From Pedobacter duraquae (GTDB taxonomy: Bacteria; Bacteroidota; Bacteroidia; Sphingobacteriales; Sphingobacteriaceae), in assembly GCF_004362245.1 (NCBI RefSeq), contig NZ_SNWM01000002.1:372001-436000 (forward strand): a stretch of 64,000 nt of DNA, written 5' to 3'. Under the pieces are notes generated by a model, which saw only the letters and a list, made by a program, of their open reading frames with translations, had not been told where the DNA came from and ran no database searches. Positions 55,699 through 64,000 of the stretch are shown piece by piece; position 1 is the first letter of the stretch; the number at the start of each line of letters is the position of its first letter. Position numbers and translations under genes: made by a program.

Positions 55699-56727
55699 TT
55701 AATCTTTTGCGTCAGTATTCCCTGTCGATTGTCTTTCCACAATAGTGGGTTCCAGTACGATATTGCGAATACTGTCGTAAGGATTAAGCTGTCCGGCCAT
55801 TTGCAGAAACATCTCAGCACAGGCCTTTCCCATTTCACCTGGATGCTGATCGACAGTAGATAAGCTTGGTGTAATGTAGGCTGAAAAAGCCTCATTCGCA
55901 AAACCGATAACACCAATCTTGGGCGGTGTTTCATCAATTTCCTTTAACTTTTTGATCACACCCAAGGCTGTGAAGTCATCCCCTGCAACAATTGCATCGG
56001 GCCTGTTTTCAGATCTTAATAATTTAGCGGCACCATAGCGACCATCTTTGATTGAAAGTCCACCCAGGATAATATTGTCTTCAGAAAAAGGTAGTTTGTT
56101 ATCCCTGATCGCATCCTTATATCCTTTTAAACGATCATTAAAGATTTTGATCTGATGCACTGTGGTTATGAAAGCAATATTTTTGTAGCCCTGATCAATC
56201 AGGTATTGCGTAGCCATATATCCTGCCTGATAATCGTTCAATGTAATTGTTGGTACACGAAGTTGTTTGTTAACACGGTCAAACAGCACCAGCGGCTTGT
56301 TTTGCGCTATAATTTCTTCAAAATGCGAAACATCATCTGTTTCTAAAGACATAGAAGCCATAATACCGTCCACCTGAGCTTCAAGTAGTGTTCTCACACC
56401 GTTCACTTCGTTAACAAGGGATTCTTTTGACTGGTACAGGATAATGCGGTAACCGCTATCTTTCAATCCCTCTTCAATACTATGTATAATTGACGCGAAA
56501 AAATGCGCTTCCACGCTGGGTACAATCACGCCTACTATAAAAGTCTTACCAGACTTTAAGGCTGAGGCGAGTTTATTCGGACTATAATTTAATCTTTTAG
56601 CTGTCTCTACAACCAACTGCCGGGTAGCATCGCTAATGGCAGGAAAACCACTCAAAGCCCTGGAAACCGTAGAAACGGTTATATTCAATTCTTTGGCAAT
56701 ATCGTATATAGTTGTCTTTTTCTTCAA
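55699..56727 (-). CDS. LacI-family transcriptional regulator (second copy)
   Basis: A 342-aa LacI-type protein: HTH TIYDIAKELNITVSTVSRALSG (about 5-26), hinge, then a ligand-binding domain with DRLKGYKDAIRD and GFANEAFSAYITP. It converges on the SDR gene and lies after the xyl terminator, so it has its own transcript. Its target is probably the symporter/xylA/xylB group or the flanking sugar genes; the ligand is unknown. Confidence 0.93.
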   Translation of the reverse strand: MKKKTTIYDIAKELNITVSTVSRALSGFPAISDATRQLVVETAKRLNYSPNKLASALKSGKTFIVGVIVPSVEAHFFASIIHSIEEGLKDSGYRIILYQSKESLVNEVNGVRTLLEAQVDGIMASMSLETDDVSHFEEIIAQNKPLVLFDRVNKQLRVPTITLNDYQAGYMATQYLIDQGYKNIAFITTVHQIKIFNDRLKGYKDAIRDNKLPFSEDNIILGGLSIKDGRYGAAKLLRSENRPDAIVAGDDFTALGVIKKLKEIDETPPKIGVIGFANEAFSAYITPSLSTVDQHPGEMGKACAEMFLQMAGQLNPYDSIRNIVLEPTIVERQSTGNTDAKD

Positions 56728-56764
56728 AACTGATGACAGGAAATAGATTTAATGCAATGATAAT

Positions 56765-56804
56765 AAAAAATACCGCTGTAAATATTAAACTATTTACAGC
56801 GGTT
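56765..56804 (-). terminator. terminator of the xylB-xylA-symporter operon
   Basis: A 13-bp stem (ACCGCTGTAAATA / TATTTACAGCGGT) with a 6-base loop, followed on the minus strand by six T, 10 bases after the symporter stop. Confidence 0.88.
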
Positions 56805-56813
56805 ATCATGCTG

Positions 56814-58502
56814 CTACCAATAGATAGAGTACAATGCAACGATCAGACCAAGAATTAACAAGGCACCGACTGCAAAACCGGTAGAGGTTTTAAACATTTT
56901 AGCGTCTATTTCAAGTCCTTTAGGATTAGCTCCTTTTCTACCTTCAACCATACTTATAATATACATACCGATGATACAGAATATAAACACGAATCCCATA
57001 CGGTCAAGGAAAGGAATTTCGTAAAGCATAGCACCACTTTCCTGCTTAACCAGTTTTGAGAAGCCCATTCCAGATAACCACGAAAGGTCACTGAACTTAG
57101 GGAGAACTTTAAGGAACAACGACAGACCAAACCCACCAATTGTAGCAAAAAGTGCGGCGTTAGAAGTTGTTCTTTTCCAGAAGAAGCCCAGGATAAACAT
57201 GGCAAAAATACCCGGAGATACGAATCCTGTATATTCCTGAATATATTGGAAACCACCCTTTTTATCGATGCCAAGATGTGGCGCAATCAATACGCCCAAA
57301 ATCATTGCTACAATGATCGTAACCTTACCGGTAACAACCAGGTTTTTCTCTGTAGCGTCAACATTAAGGACTTTTTTGTAAATATCTAACGTAAAAATTG
57401 TCGCGATACTATTGGCCTTACCTGCTAATGAGGCAACAACTGCGGCGGTTAATGCTGCGAAAGATAAACCTTTTAAGCCTGCGGGAAGCAGATTCAAGAG
57501 AACCGGATAAGCCCTGTCAGGATTCACAGATCCATCCTGCATCATCTCGGCCTGAAATGCCCCATCTTTATACAGTACGTATGCAGCTATACCAGGCAAT
57601 ACAACAATAATCGGCATGAGTAACTTAAGGAAAGCAGCAAATAAAATACCGCTACGTGCCGTTTTTAAGTCGGCACCCAAAGCCCTTTGCGTGATATACT
57701 GGTTGCAACCCCAATAGTTCAGGTTTACGATCCACATACCACCTACGAGCACGCTAAGTCCAGGCAAATCGATATAGTTTTCATTTTCAGGTTTCAGAAT
57801 CATGTGGAAATGTTCCGATGCCTTGCTGGTCATTAGGTTATATCCTTCTAAAATCCCATGTGTTCCATAGTGCGTCGACACAAGATTTAAGGCCAGGTAA
57901 GTAGTTGCGAGGCCACCCAATATCAGGAAAAACACTTGTATAACGTCGGTGTAACCGATTACTTTCATTCCACCCAAGGTGATAATGATTGCAAATGCGG
58001 CAATGGCATACATACACAGATCGATACTGAAACCGGAGATGCTGCTCACAGCAAGTGCACCCAGGTAAAGGATAGATGTTAAGTTAACTACAACATAAAG
58101 CAGCAACCAGAATACGGCCATAATCATCGCAACGGTACCGTTATAGCGTTGATGCAAAAACTGAGGCATCGTAGAAATCTTATTCTTCAGGTATACAGGA
58201 ATAAAGAATACGGCAACAACAATTAATGTAGCTGCAGCCATCCATTCGTAGGTAGCAATAGCTAATCCCATTTTGAAACCGGATCCGCTCATTCCTATAA
58301 ACTGTTCTGCAGAGATGTTCGAAGCGATCAGTGATGCACCAATTGCCCACCATGTCAGCGAACCTTCAGCCAAAAAATAATCTTTTGAGCCTGTTGAAAG
58401 AGACTTCTTTTTACGGTAGATATACAGCCCGTAGGAAGCAACAATTACGAAATAGATTAGAAAAACAATGTAATCCTTCGTATCGAGTAAGTGATTTTTC
58501 AT
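56814..58502 (-). CDS. SSS-family sodium/sugar symporter
   Basis: The 562-aa protein has about 14 hydrophobic helices and the vSGLT-like signature (SNISAEQFIGMSGSGFKMGLA near 59-80, and the Na+-site region ASLAGKANSIATIFTLDIY). It would import sugar with sodium. It is the last gene of xylB-xylA-symporter and probably carries xylose or a xylan breakdown sugar. A large hairpin at 58528-58563 separates it from xylA. Confidence 0.9.
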   Translation of the reverse strand: MKNHLLDTKDYIVFLIYFVIVASYGLYIYRKKKSLSTGSKDYFLAEGSLTWWAIGASLIASNISAEQFIGMSGSGFKMGLAIATYEWMAAATLIVVAVFFIPVYLKNKISTMPQFLHQRYNGTVAMIMAVFWLLLYVVVNLTSILYLGALAVSSISGFSIDLCMYAIAAFAIIITLGGMKVIGYTDVIQVFFLILGGLATTYLALNLVSTHYGTHGILEGYNLMTSKASEHFHMILKPENENYIDLPGLSVLVGGMWIVNLNYWGCNQYITQRALGADLKTARSGILFAAFLKLLMPIIVVLPGIAAYVLYKDGAFQAEMMQDGSVNPDRAYPVLLNLLPAGLKGLSFAALTAAVVASLAGKANSIATIFTLDIYKKVLNVDATEKNLVVTGKVTIIVAMILGVLIAPHLGIDKKGGFQYIQEYTGFVSPGIFAMFILGFFWKRTTSNAALFATIGGFGLSLFLKVLPKFSDLSWLSGMGFSKLVKQESGAMLYEIPFLDRMGFVFIFCIIGMYIISMVEGRKGANPKGLEIDAKMFKTSTGFAVGALLILGLIVALYSIYW

Positions 58503-58527
58503 TAATTTATTTGGTTAGATTTTTTAT

Positions 58528-58563
58528 AATGCCTTAAAGTCTGAGTCCAGACCTTAAGGCATT
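58528..58563. repeat. inverted repeat between xylA and the symporter gene
   Basis: 16-bp arms AATGCCTTAAAGTCTG / CAGACCTTAAGGCATT (one mismatch) around a 4-base loop, 30 bases after the xylA stop. Neither side has a good T run, so it is more likely a processing or mRNA-stabilising hairpin that lets xylA and symporter levels differ. Confidence 0.7.
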
Positions 58564-58593
58564 AATCAGCATTTTATGTGGCTGATTTGGTTT

Positions 58594-59925
58594 TTAAATA
58601 TATCGATTTATTATGTTTTCCAAATACTCTTGTTTACCACTGCGTGTTTCTGGCTCGCCATTTTCTGCAGCATAGTTTCTTAGGTCTTCCAGACTCAATT
58701 TACCTTGCTCAAATTCAGCACCTTTACCACTATCAAAAGAAGCATAGCGATCCGTTCTAACTTTTTTGTAATCAGATTTTTGAAGTACTGCATCTGCTGT
58801 AACCAAAGCCCTTGCAAAAATATCCATGCCACCAACGTGCGCGTAGAATAAATCTTTGGGATCTGTAGAGTTACGTCTGATCTTGGCATCGAAGTTAATA
58901 CCACCGCCTTGTAAACCGCCACCTTCAAGAATGATCATCATCGATTCTGTCAGTTCATTGATGTCGTTTGGAAACTGATCAGTATCCCAGCCGTTTTGAT
59001 AATCACCACGGTTGGCATCCATTGACCCTAATAAACCACTATCAACAGCAACCTGAAGTTCGTGCTGGAAAGTATGACCTGCTAATGTAGCATGGTTAAC
59101 TTCCAAGTTAAGTTTGAAATCGGCAAGCAGGTCGTATTGCTGTAAAAATCCTCTAACTGTTGCAGCATCATAATCGTACTGGTGTTTAGAAGGCTCACAT
59201 GGTTTCGGCTCGATTAGGAAGGTCCCTGTAAAACCTTGTTTTCGAGCATAGTCTTTCGCGGTATGCAGAAATTTAGCTAAATGCTCCTGTTCGCGTTTCA
59301 TGTCTGTATTTAAAAGGCTCATATAACCTTCTCTTCCGCCCCAGAATACATAGTTCTGGCCACCCAGTGCGATTGTTGCATCTAATGCTGCTTTCACCTG
59401 TGCTGCGCCATGTGCCAAAACATGAAAATCAGGATTGGTTGAGGCACCATTCATATAGCGTTTATGGCTAAATAGGTTTGCTGTTCCCCAAAGTAATTTC
59501 ACGCCGCTGTCCGCTTGCTTTTGTTTAGCATAATCTACCAATGCCTGCAGTCTGCGTTCGTTTTCTACGATATCATCACCATAGTCTACAACATCTACAT
59601 CATGAAAGCAATAATAAGGGATTTGCATTTTAGTGATGAACTCGAATGCTGCATCCATTTTATCTTTAGCACGTTCTACAGCATCTTTCTTTTCGTCCCA
59701 AGGGAAAACATGAGTTGGACCACCAAATGGATCACCACCGTTTCCATTGAATGAATGCCAGTACGCGCAGGCAAATTTAAAATGCTCTGCCATAGTTTTT
59801 CCTGCAACTACCCTATTGGCATCATACCATCTGAATGCAAGCGGATTATCACTTTGCAAACCTTCAAACTGAATTTGATCAATTCCTTTAAAAAATTCTT
59901 TTGCTCCTGTTACTACTTTTGTCAT
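58594..59925 (-). CDS. xylA: xylose isomerase
   Basis: The 443-aa TIM-barrel enzyme converts xylose to xylulose. The catalytic His/Asp pair is in [10 protein letters not shown], metal ligands in [26 protein letters not shown] and the [20 protein letters not shown] stretch. Length fits class II XylA. The start at 59925 ([14 protein letters not shown]) is chosen; an ATG 11 codons upstream would reach into the xylB end. It lies 22 bp after xylB. Confidence 0.96.
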   Translation of the reverse strand: MTKVVTGAKEFFKGIDQIQFEGLQSDNPLAFRWYDANRVVAGKTMAEHFKFACAYWHSFNGNGGDPFGGPTHVFPWDEKKDAVERAKDKMDAAFEFITKMQIPYYCFHDVDVVDYGDDIVENERRLQALVDYAKQKQADSGVKLLWGTANLFSHKRYMNGASTNPDFHVLAHGAAQVKAALDATIALGGQNYVFWGGREGYMSLLNTDMKREQEHLAKFLHTAKDYARKQGFTGTFLIEPKPCEPSKHQYDYDAATVRGFLQQYDLLADFKLNLEVNHATLAGHTFQHELQVAVDSGLLGSMDANRGDYQNGWDTDQFPNDINELTESMMIILEGGGLQGGGINFDAKIRRNSTDPKDLFYAHVGGMDIFARALVTADAVLQKSDYKKVRTDRYASFDSGKGAEFEQGKLSLEDLRNYAAENGEPETRSGKQEYLENIINRYI

Positions 59926-59947
59926 TATGTTATGGTTTGTGTTTTTA

Positions 59948-61423
59948 TTACAATGCATTAATTAAAATCTGTTTCCAATCAGTATAGATAGGCTCATAAG
60001 CGGCAGCATTTTGCGGCTCAAAATATTTGATGACTTCGTGTGAAGTAAAAGCCGCTTCAGAATCCTTAAAAATTCCGGCACCGATACCAGCACCTAAAGC
60101 GGCACCTACACTACCATCATTTTCATAGAGTTCTACTGGCACTCCAGTAACATCTACAAAAGTCTGTGCGAAAAGATCACTTAAGAACAGGTTTGCTCTA
60201 CCCGCACGGATTACTTTAGGCTGCATGCCATTTTCTCTCATGATATCCAGGCCGTAACGGAAAGAAAATGCTATTCCTTCCTGCACGGCGCGGAAAATAT
60301 CTGCCTGGTTGTGCAGGTTTAAATCGATACCAAGAAGTTGAGCACCTGTATACTTATTGTTGAGCATACGCTCGGCACCATTGCCAAAAGGCAGGACTTT
60401 AAGCCCCTTACTTCCAAGAGGTGCCGATGCTGCGAGCTTATTGAGTTCTGAATAAGATAAATGCGGTGCGAAATTATGCTTAGCCCAGCGATACATGCTG
60501 CCTGTGCCATTGATACAAAGCAATACCCCGGTAGACGTTGTTCCTGTTGAATAGTTAACATGGGCAAAAGTGTTCACGCGTGATTGCTGATCGTAAGTTA
60601 ATTCGTCGCTCACACCATAAATCACCCCTGAAGTGCCTGCAGTTGCAGCAACTTCACCAGGTTTCAATACATTCAAAGACAGCGCATTATTGGGTTGATC
60701 ACCGGATTTATAGGATACCGGAATACCAGCTGTCAAGCCTAATGCGCTCGCGATCTCAGCCTTTAGCAGGCCATGTTCAGAGAACAACGGTCTGATTTCC
60801 GGAATAACTTCATGATTAAGTCCGTAGAAATTCATTACATCGGCAGAAACTTCATTTTTCTGAAAATCCCAGAATACACCTTCTGATAGTGCCGGAATAC
60901 TTGTTGTAATAATCCCTGTAAGCATCATACCGATAAAATCGCCGGGCAACATAGCTTTATCTATCTGGCTATATATCTCAGGCTCGTTGTTTTTAACCCA
61001 GGCGAGTTTGGAAGCTGTAAAATTTCCGGGAGAGTTTAGCAACCTATGTAAGCACGCCTCATGGCCTATTGTGTCGAAAGCTTCTTCGCCCAACTCAACG
61101 GCTCGGCTATCACACCAAATGATGCTATCTCTTAATACCTGTTGATCTTTATCTACCACAACCAGCCCATGCATCTGATAGGCAATACCAATAGCTGCTA
61201 TTTTTTTGGGGTCAAATAGGCCAGAAGCATTTAATTGAAGTATAGCTTGCTGTGCGTTGTGCCACCAATCCATTGGCGACTGTTCCGCCCAACCTGGTTT
61301 GACGGATTTTATTTCTGTTTCTTCTTCTGGATACTGGACAGCTTTGACAGATTTCTGCGTGGCTACATCAACAACTGAAACTTTAATAGATGAAGTACCA
61401 ATATCAATCCCTAATAAATACAT
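59948..61423 (-). CDS. xylB: xylulokinase
   Basis: A 491-aa FGGY-family kinase: N-terminal [10 protein letters not shown] (about 5-14), central [11 protein letters not shown] and [14 protein letters not shown], and the C-terminal nucleotide-binding region with [14 protein letters not shown]. It phosphorylates xylulose to xylulose 5-phosphate, feeding the pentose phosphate pathway. It is the first gene of xylB-xylA-symporter; a -7 box (TAAATTTG, minus strand 61439-61432) and an operator at 61447-61466 lie just upstream. Confidence 0.95.
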   Translation of the reverse strand: MYLLGIDIGTSSIKVSVVDVATQKSVKAVQYPEEETEIKSVKPGWAEQSPMDWWHNAQQAILQLNASGLFDPKKIAAIGIAYQMHGLVVVDKDQQVLRDSIIWCDSRAVELGEEAFDTIGHEACLHRLLNSPGNFTASKLAWVKNNEPEIYSQIDKAMLPGDFIGMMLTGIITTSIPALSEGVFWDFQKNEVSADVMNFYGLNHEVIPEIRPLFSEHGLLKAEIASALGLTAGIPVSYKSGDQPNNALSLNVLKPGEVAATAGTSGVIYGVSDELTYDQQSRVNTFAHVNYSTGTTSTGVLLCINGTGSMYRWAKHNFAPHLSYSELNKLAASAPLGSKGLKVLPFGNGAERMLNNKYTGAQLLGIDLNLHNQADIFRAVQEGIAFSFRYGLDIMRENGMQPKVIRAGRANLFLSDLFAQTFVDVTGVPVELYENDGSVGAALGAGIGAGIFKDSEAAFTSHEVIKYFEPQNAAAYEPIYTDWKQILINAL

Positions 61424-61726
61424 AGATTATTCAAATTTATACCTGGTTATGCAAACGGTTGCATAAAGATAGATTTTAATTTACCAACACCAAATTTTTT
61501 ATAAAAAAATCACAGCTAATTGTTTAATGGAATGCTAGTGGCTTGACTATAGGTGGCATTTAACTCGTTAAAAGTGCTTTTTGCAACCAATTGCCGGGCT
61601 CGTTAAGACTTCGTATTAGTTCGGTTACATTATTATTTCGTTTATATTTTTACAAGGTTGCAACCGATTGCAAAAATTAAGCTTTTATTGTATCTTGGCA
61701 GCAGGTATCTGCAATTTCAATTCAAG
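61424..61726. promoter_or_regulatory. divergent promoter and operator region, xylB and acetylesterase
   Basis: Two LacI-type sites: a palindrome TTATGCAAACGGTTGCATAA at 61447-61466 (arms TTATGCAA / TTGCATAA) beside the xylB promoter, and TTGCAACCGATTGCAA at 61658-61673 near the esterase promoter. A -7-like TATCTTGG (61691-61698) has its -33 position inside the second operator. Both fit GCAANCGNTTGC, so one or both LacI proteins probably repress the divergent genes together. No gene is seen in the gap. Confidence 0.72.
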
Positions 61727-63655
61727 ATGTTAAGAAAGATCATAATTCTATTCAGCATTTCGCTAATCAGTTTTATAACCAATGCACAAATCAAACTTCC
61801 AAAACTAATAAGCGATGGGATGATTTTGCAACGTGATGTGCCCGTACAAATTTGGGGGTGGGCTGGATCTGGAGAGGGAATTTCTGTACGATTTAATTCC
61901 AAAATCTATCGGGCCACAGCTAATGAACAGGGTAAATGGTCAATTTCACTTCCGGCTACCAAATCGGGAGGCCCTTATCAGATGGAGTTTTCCGCGAGCA
62001 ATAGAATAGTATTAAAGGATATACTGTTCGGGGATGTATTTATATGTAGCGAGCAAAGCAATATGGAACTGGCTATGGGGAGTCTTCTGGACAAGTATCC
62101 AAAAGAAATTGCCAGCGCAAACTATGCCAACATCAGACAATTTATGGTACCTCATGATTACGACTTCATCAATGAGCGTTCAGACTTCACAGCCGGTGCC
62201 TGGGAATCCGCAACCGCTAAAAATGTGCTGAACTTTTCTGCGGTGGCCTATTTTTTTGCCGTTAACATTCAAAAAAAAGAACACATCCCTATTGGGATAA
62301 TTAATACTTCTGTGGGTGGATCACCCGCCCAGTCGTGGATCAGTGAACAGTCACTCCGGCAATTTCCAGACTATTATAACGAGTTGCAGAAATTTAAAGA
62401 TCCCAGTTTTACAAAAACTATAGATTCAAATAACAGAACAAAATCAGCGGCTTGGTATGCATTATTAAATCAAAAAGATGACGGACTGAAAAATAACTGG
62501 AAGTCGAATGATATCGATTTTCGTAATTGGCAGGAGCTTAAAACAGTTGGTTATCTGCCAGAAACAGTTTTCAACAAACAAAACGGTGTGGTATGGCTGA
62601 AGAAGGTGGTATCGCTTAATAAACGAATGATATCAGGGAAGGTCAAATTGTTATTAGGAAGACTGGTTGACGCAGATTCGGTATTCATCAATGGAAAATT
62701 TGTGGGGACAACCGGAAATCAGTATCCGCAAAGGAGATATTTACTGAACGAAGGTATACTTAAAGAAGGACAGAACACGCTTACCATCAGACTGGTAAGT
62801 GCTTCGGCGAGAGTAGGTTTTGTTCCCGACAAACCGTATATGCTGATATTAGCTAAAGACACTATAAATCTTGCTGATGCGTGGAAATATAAAACAGGTG
62901 CGATTATCCCCCCTCCTTCTGCCCAAACTGTTGTACGTTGGAAACCTGCCGGGCTTTTTAATGCAATGATTTCACCACTTATGCCTTTTAAGATCAAAGG
63001 CTTCTTATGGTACCAGGGTGAGGCTAACGCCAGCAAATCAGAAGAATACCTCAGGCTCATGCAGACTTTAGTTGCAGACTGGAGAAAACGATGGGCACAA
63101 GGAAATCTTCCCTTTTTATACGTACAACTTCCGGGCTATATGGAAATTAAAGATTTGCCCTCAGAAAGTAACTGGGCTAAATTGAGGGTTGCGCAAAGTG
63201 AACTGCTCGCGGATAAAAATACTCGTATGGCCGTTGCGATCGATTTGGGAGAATGGAATGATGTACATCCGCTAAATAAAAAAGAAGTTGGCGAGCGACT
63301 GGCCCTGCAGGCTGAGCAGTTAATTTACGGGCGACAAATTAATGCCTCAAGTCCTTATTTTGACAGTGTCAGACGGATTGGCCAACAACTTGAAATCAGC
63401 TTCAAAAATATCGGCAAAGGGTTGATGAGCATGGGTAACGGGCCTTTAAAGGGTTTTGCTATTGCTGGTGAAGATCGAAAATTTGTTTGGGCAGAGGCGG
63501 CCGTTAAAAACAATCGAGTTGTGGCCTTCAATAGCGCTATAACTAACCCAATGTATATCAGGTATGCCTGGGCAGACAATCCTTCAGGTGCAAATCTGTA
63601 TAACAAGGACGGCTTGCCAGCTGCACCCTTTGAAGCGCAAATACCTAACAAATAA
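61727..63655 (+). CDS. sialate O-acetylesterase-like protein (SGNH)
   Basis: A 642-aa secreted esterase with a signal peptide (FITNAQ, cleavage near residue 19) and an SGNH domain interrupted by a beta-sandwich insert (about 260-390, GKVKLLLGRLVDADSVFINGKF). The nucleophile Ser is in CSEQSNMELAMG and the catalytic Asp-x-His in WNDVHPLNK. The canonical GQSNM has Glu in place of Gly (EQSNM). Such enzymes de-acetylate sialic acids or xylan; xylan is likely here from context. It is 24 bp upstream of uxuA. Confidence 0.85.
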   Translation: MLRKIIILFSISLISFITNAQIKLPKLISDGMILQRDVPVQIWGWAGSGEGISVRFNSKIYRATANEQGKWSISLPATKSGGPYQMEFSASNRIVLKDILFGDVFICSEQSNMELAMGSLLDKYPKEIASANYANIRQFMVPHDYDFINERSDFTAGAWESATAKNVLNFSAVAYFFAVNIQKKEHIPIGIINTSVGGSPAQSWISEQSLRQFPDYYNELQKFKDPSFTKTIDSNNRTKSAAWYALLNQKDDGLKNNWKSNDIDFRNWQELKTVGYLPETVFNKQNGVVWLKKVVSLNKRMISGKVKLLLGRLVDADSVFINGKFVGTTGNQYPQRRYLLNEGILKEGQNTLTIRLVSASARVGFVPDKPYMLILAKDTINLADAWKYKTGAIIPPPSAQTVVRWKPAGLFNAMISPLMPFKIKGFLWYQGEANASKSEEYLRLMQTLVADWRKRWAQGNLPFLYVQLPGYMEIKDLPSESNWAKLRVAQSELLADKNTRMAVAIDLGEWNDVHPLNKKEVGERLALQAEQLIYGRQINASSPYFDSVRRIGQQLEISFKNIGKGLMSMGNGPLKGFAIAGEDRKFVWAEAAVKNNRVVAFNSAITNPMYIRYAWADNPSGANLYNKDGLPAAPFEAQIPNK

Positions 63656-63679
63656 AAACAACCATAAATTAAGCTATAT

Positions 63680-64000
63680 ATGAGAATGACACAAACCATG
63701 CGCTGGTATGGACCTGATGACATCGTTAGCCTTGCAGACATTCGTCAGGCGGGCTGTACAGGCATTGTGACAGCGCTGCACCAAATTCCGGTTGGTGCGA
63801 TCTGGACAATCGATGAAATTGAAAAAAGAAAGATGATCATTGAAGATGCTGGAATGACCTGGAGCGTAGTAGAGAGTTTGCCTGTGCATGAAGACATTAA
63901 AAAGAGATCGGGAGATTTCGATGTCTACATCAGTAACTATAAAATCAGTCTTAAAAATCTAGCTTCGTGTGGCATATATACCGTTACTTATAATTTCATG
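63680..64000 (+). CDS. uxuA: mannonate dehydratase, C-terminus cut by window edge
   Basis: The first 107 residues of UxuA are present: [36 protein letters not shown] near the start and [13 protein letters not shown] near residue 70 match the family. UxuA dehydrates mannonate to 2-keto-3-deoxygluconate in glucuronate breakdown. It starts 24 bp after the esterase stop and is probably in the same transcript. It points to glucuronoxylan use at this locus, together with xylA/xylB. Confidence 0.92.
   Translation, partial: MRMTQTMRWYGPDDIVSLADIRQAGCTGIVTALHQIPVGAIWTIDEIEKRKMIIEDAGMTWSVVESLPVHEDIKKRSGDFDVYISNYKISLKNLASCGIYTVTYNFM

Overview
The window looks like a chromosomal segment of a Bacteroidota bacterium, most likely a Sphingobacteriaceae (Pedobacter-like) genome. 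Evidence seen in the sequence: a 286-aa primary sigma factor without region 1.1, many TAnnTTTG-type -7 promoter boxes, type III glutamine synthetase, a MurF-alanine racemase fusion, an Oar-type TonB-dependent receptor, LytS/LytTR signalling, and a DUF6266 protein. The genus is inference.

Layout. 1-1.7 kb: a cut-off SDR gene, then about 1.2 kb of gene-poor, apparently decayed DNA next to a tRNA-His with a defective-looking acceptor stem. 1.8-6 kb: rnhA facing a minus-strand group (fbp, phosphodiesterase, tRNA methyltransferase, VOC protein, TonB). 6.2-19.4 kb: housekeeping genes (glnN, purM, lpdA, rpoD, GAPDH) with a DUF6266 gene preceded by an 11-bp repeat array, a large TonB-dependent receptor and an MBL hydrolase. 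19.4-25 kb: aldo/keto reductase, an M28-like lipoprotein, an S41 protease, an odd HAD/pre-ATP-grasp pair and LolD. 25-30.8 kb: sucC, asnS, a membrane-anchored GltB-like FMN protein and a Sua5 protein. 30.8-34.6 kb: trpD-F-B-A behind a complete ribosome-mediated attenuator with a 17-aa leader peptide holding three consecutive Trp codons. 34.7-45.7 kb: hydrolase-SDR-recR, symporter, LOG protein, DUF502, murF-alr, GMC oxidoreductase pair, recX, two tRNAs. 45.9-53.7 kb: accessory genes (ArsR with its own operator, AHSA1, lipoproteins, AraC, DUF1275, PhnZ-like HD protein, pirin-like, intradiol dioxygenase, LytTR two-component system). 53.9-64 kb: a xylose/glucuronate utilisation locus (two LacI regulators, SDR, SSS symporter, xylA, xylB, an acetylesterase and the start of uxuA) with GCAANCGNTTGC operators.

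How genes fit together. The right end imports and metabolises xylan-derived sugars: the symporter brings in sugar, XylA and XylB feed the pentose phosphate pathway, the esterase removes acetyl groups and UxuA works on glucuronate; LacI proteins probably act at the shared operators. The trp block is controlled by charged tRNA-Trp through its leader. The strongest unusual signals are the trp attenuator placed directly before trpD, the 11-bp helically phased repeats before the DUF6266 gene, the catalytic-residue losses in the M28 and HAD proteins, the ArsR operator, and the tRNA-His acceptor mismatches.
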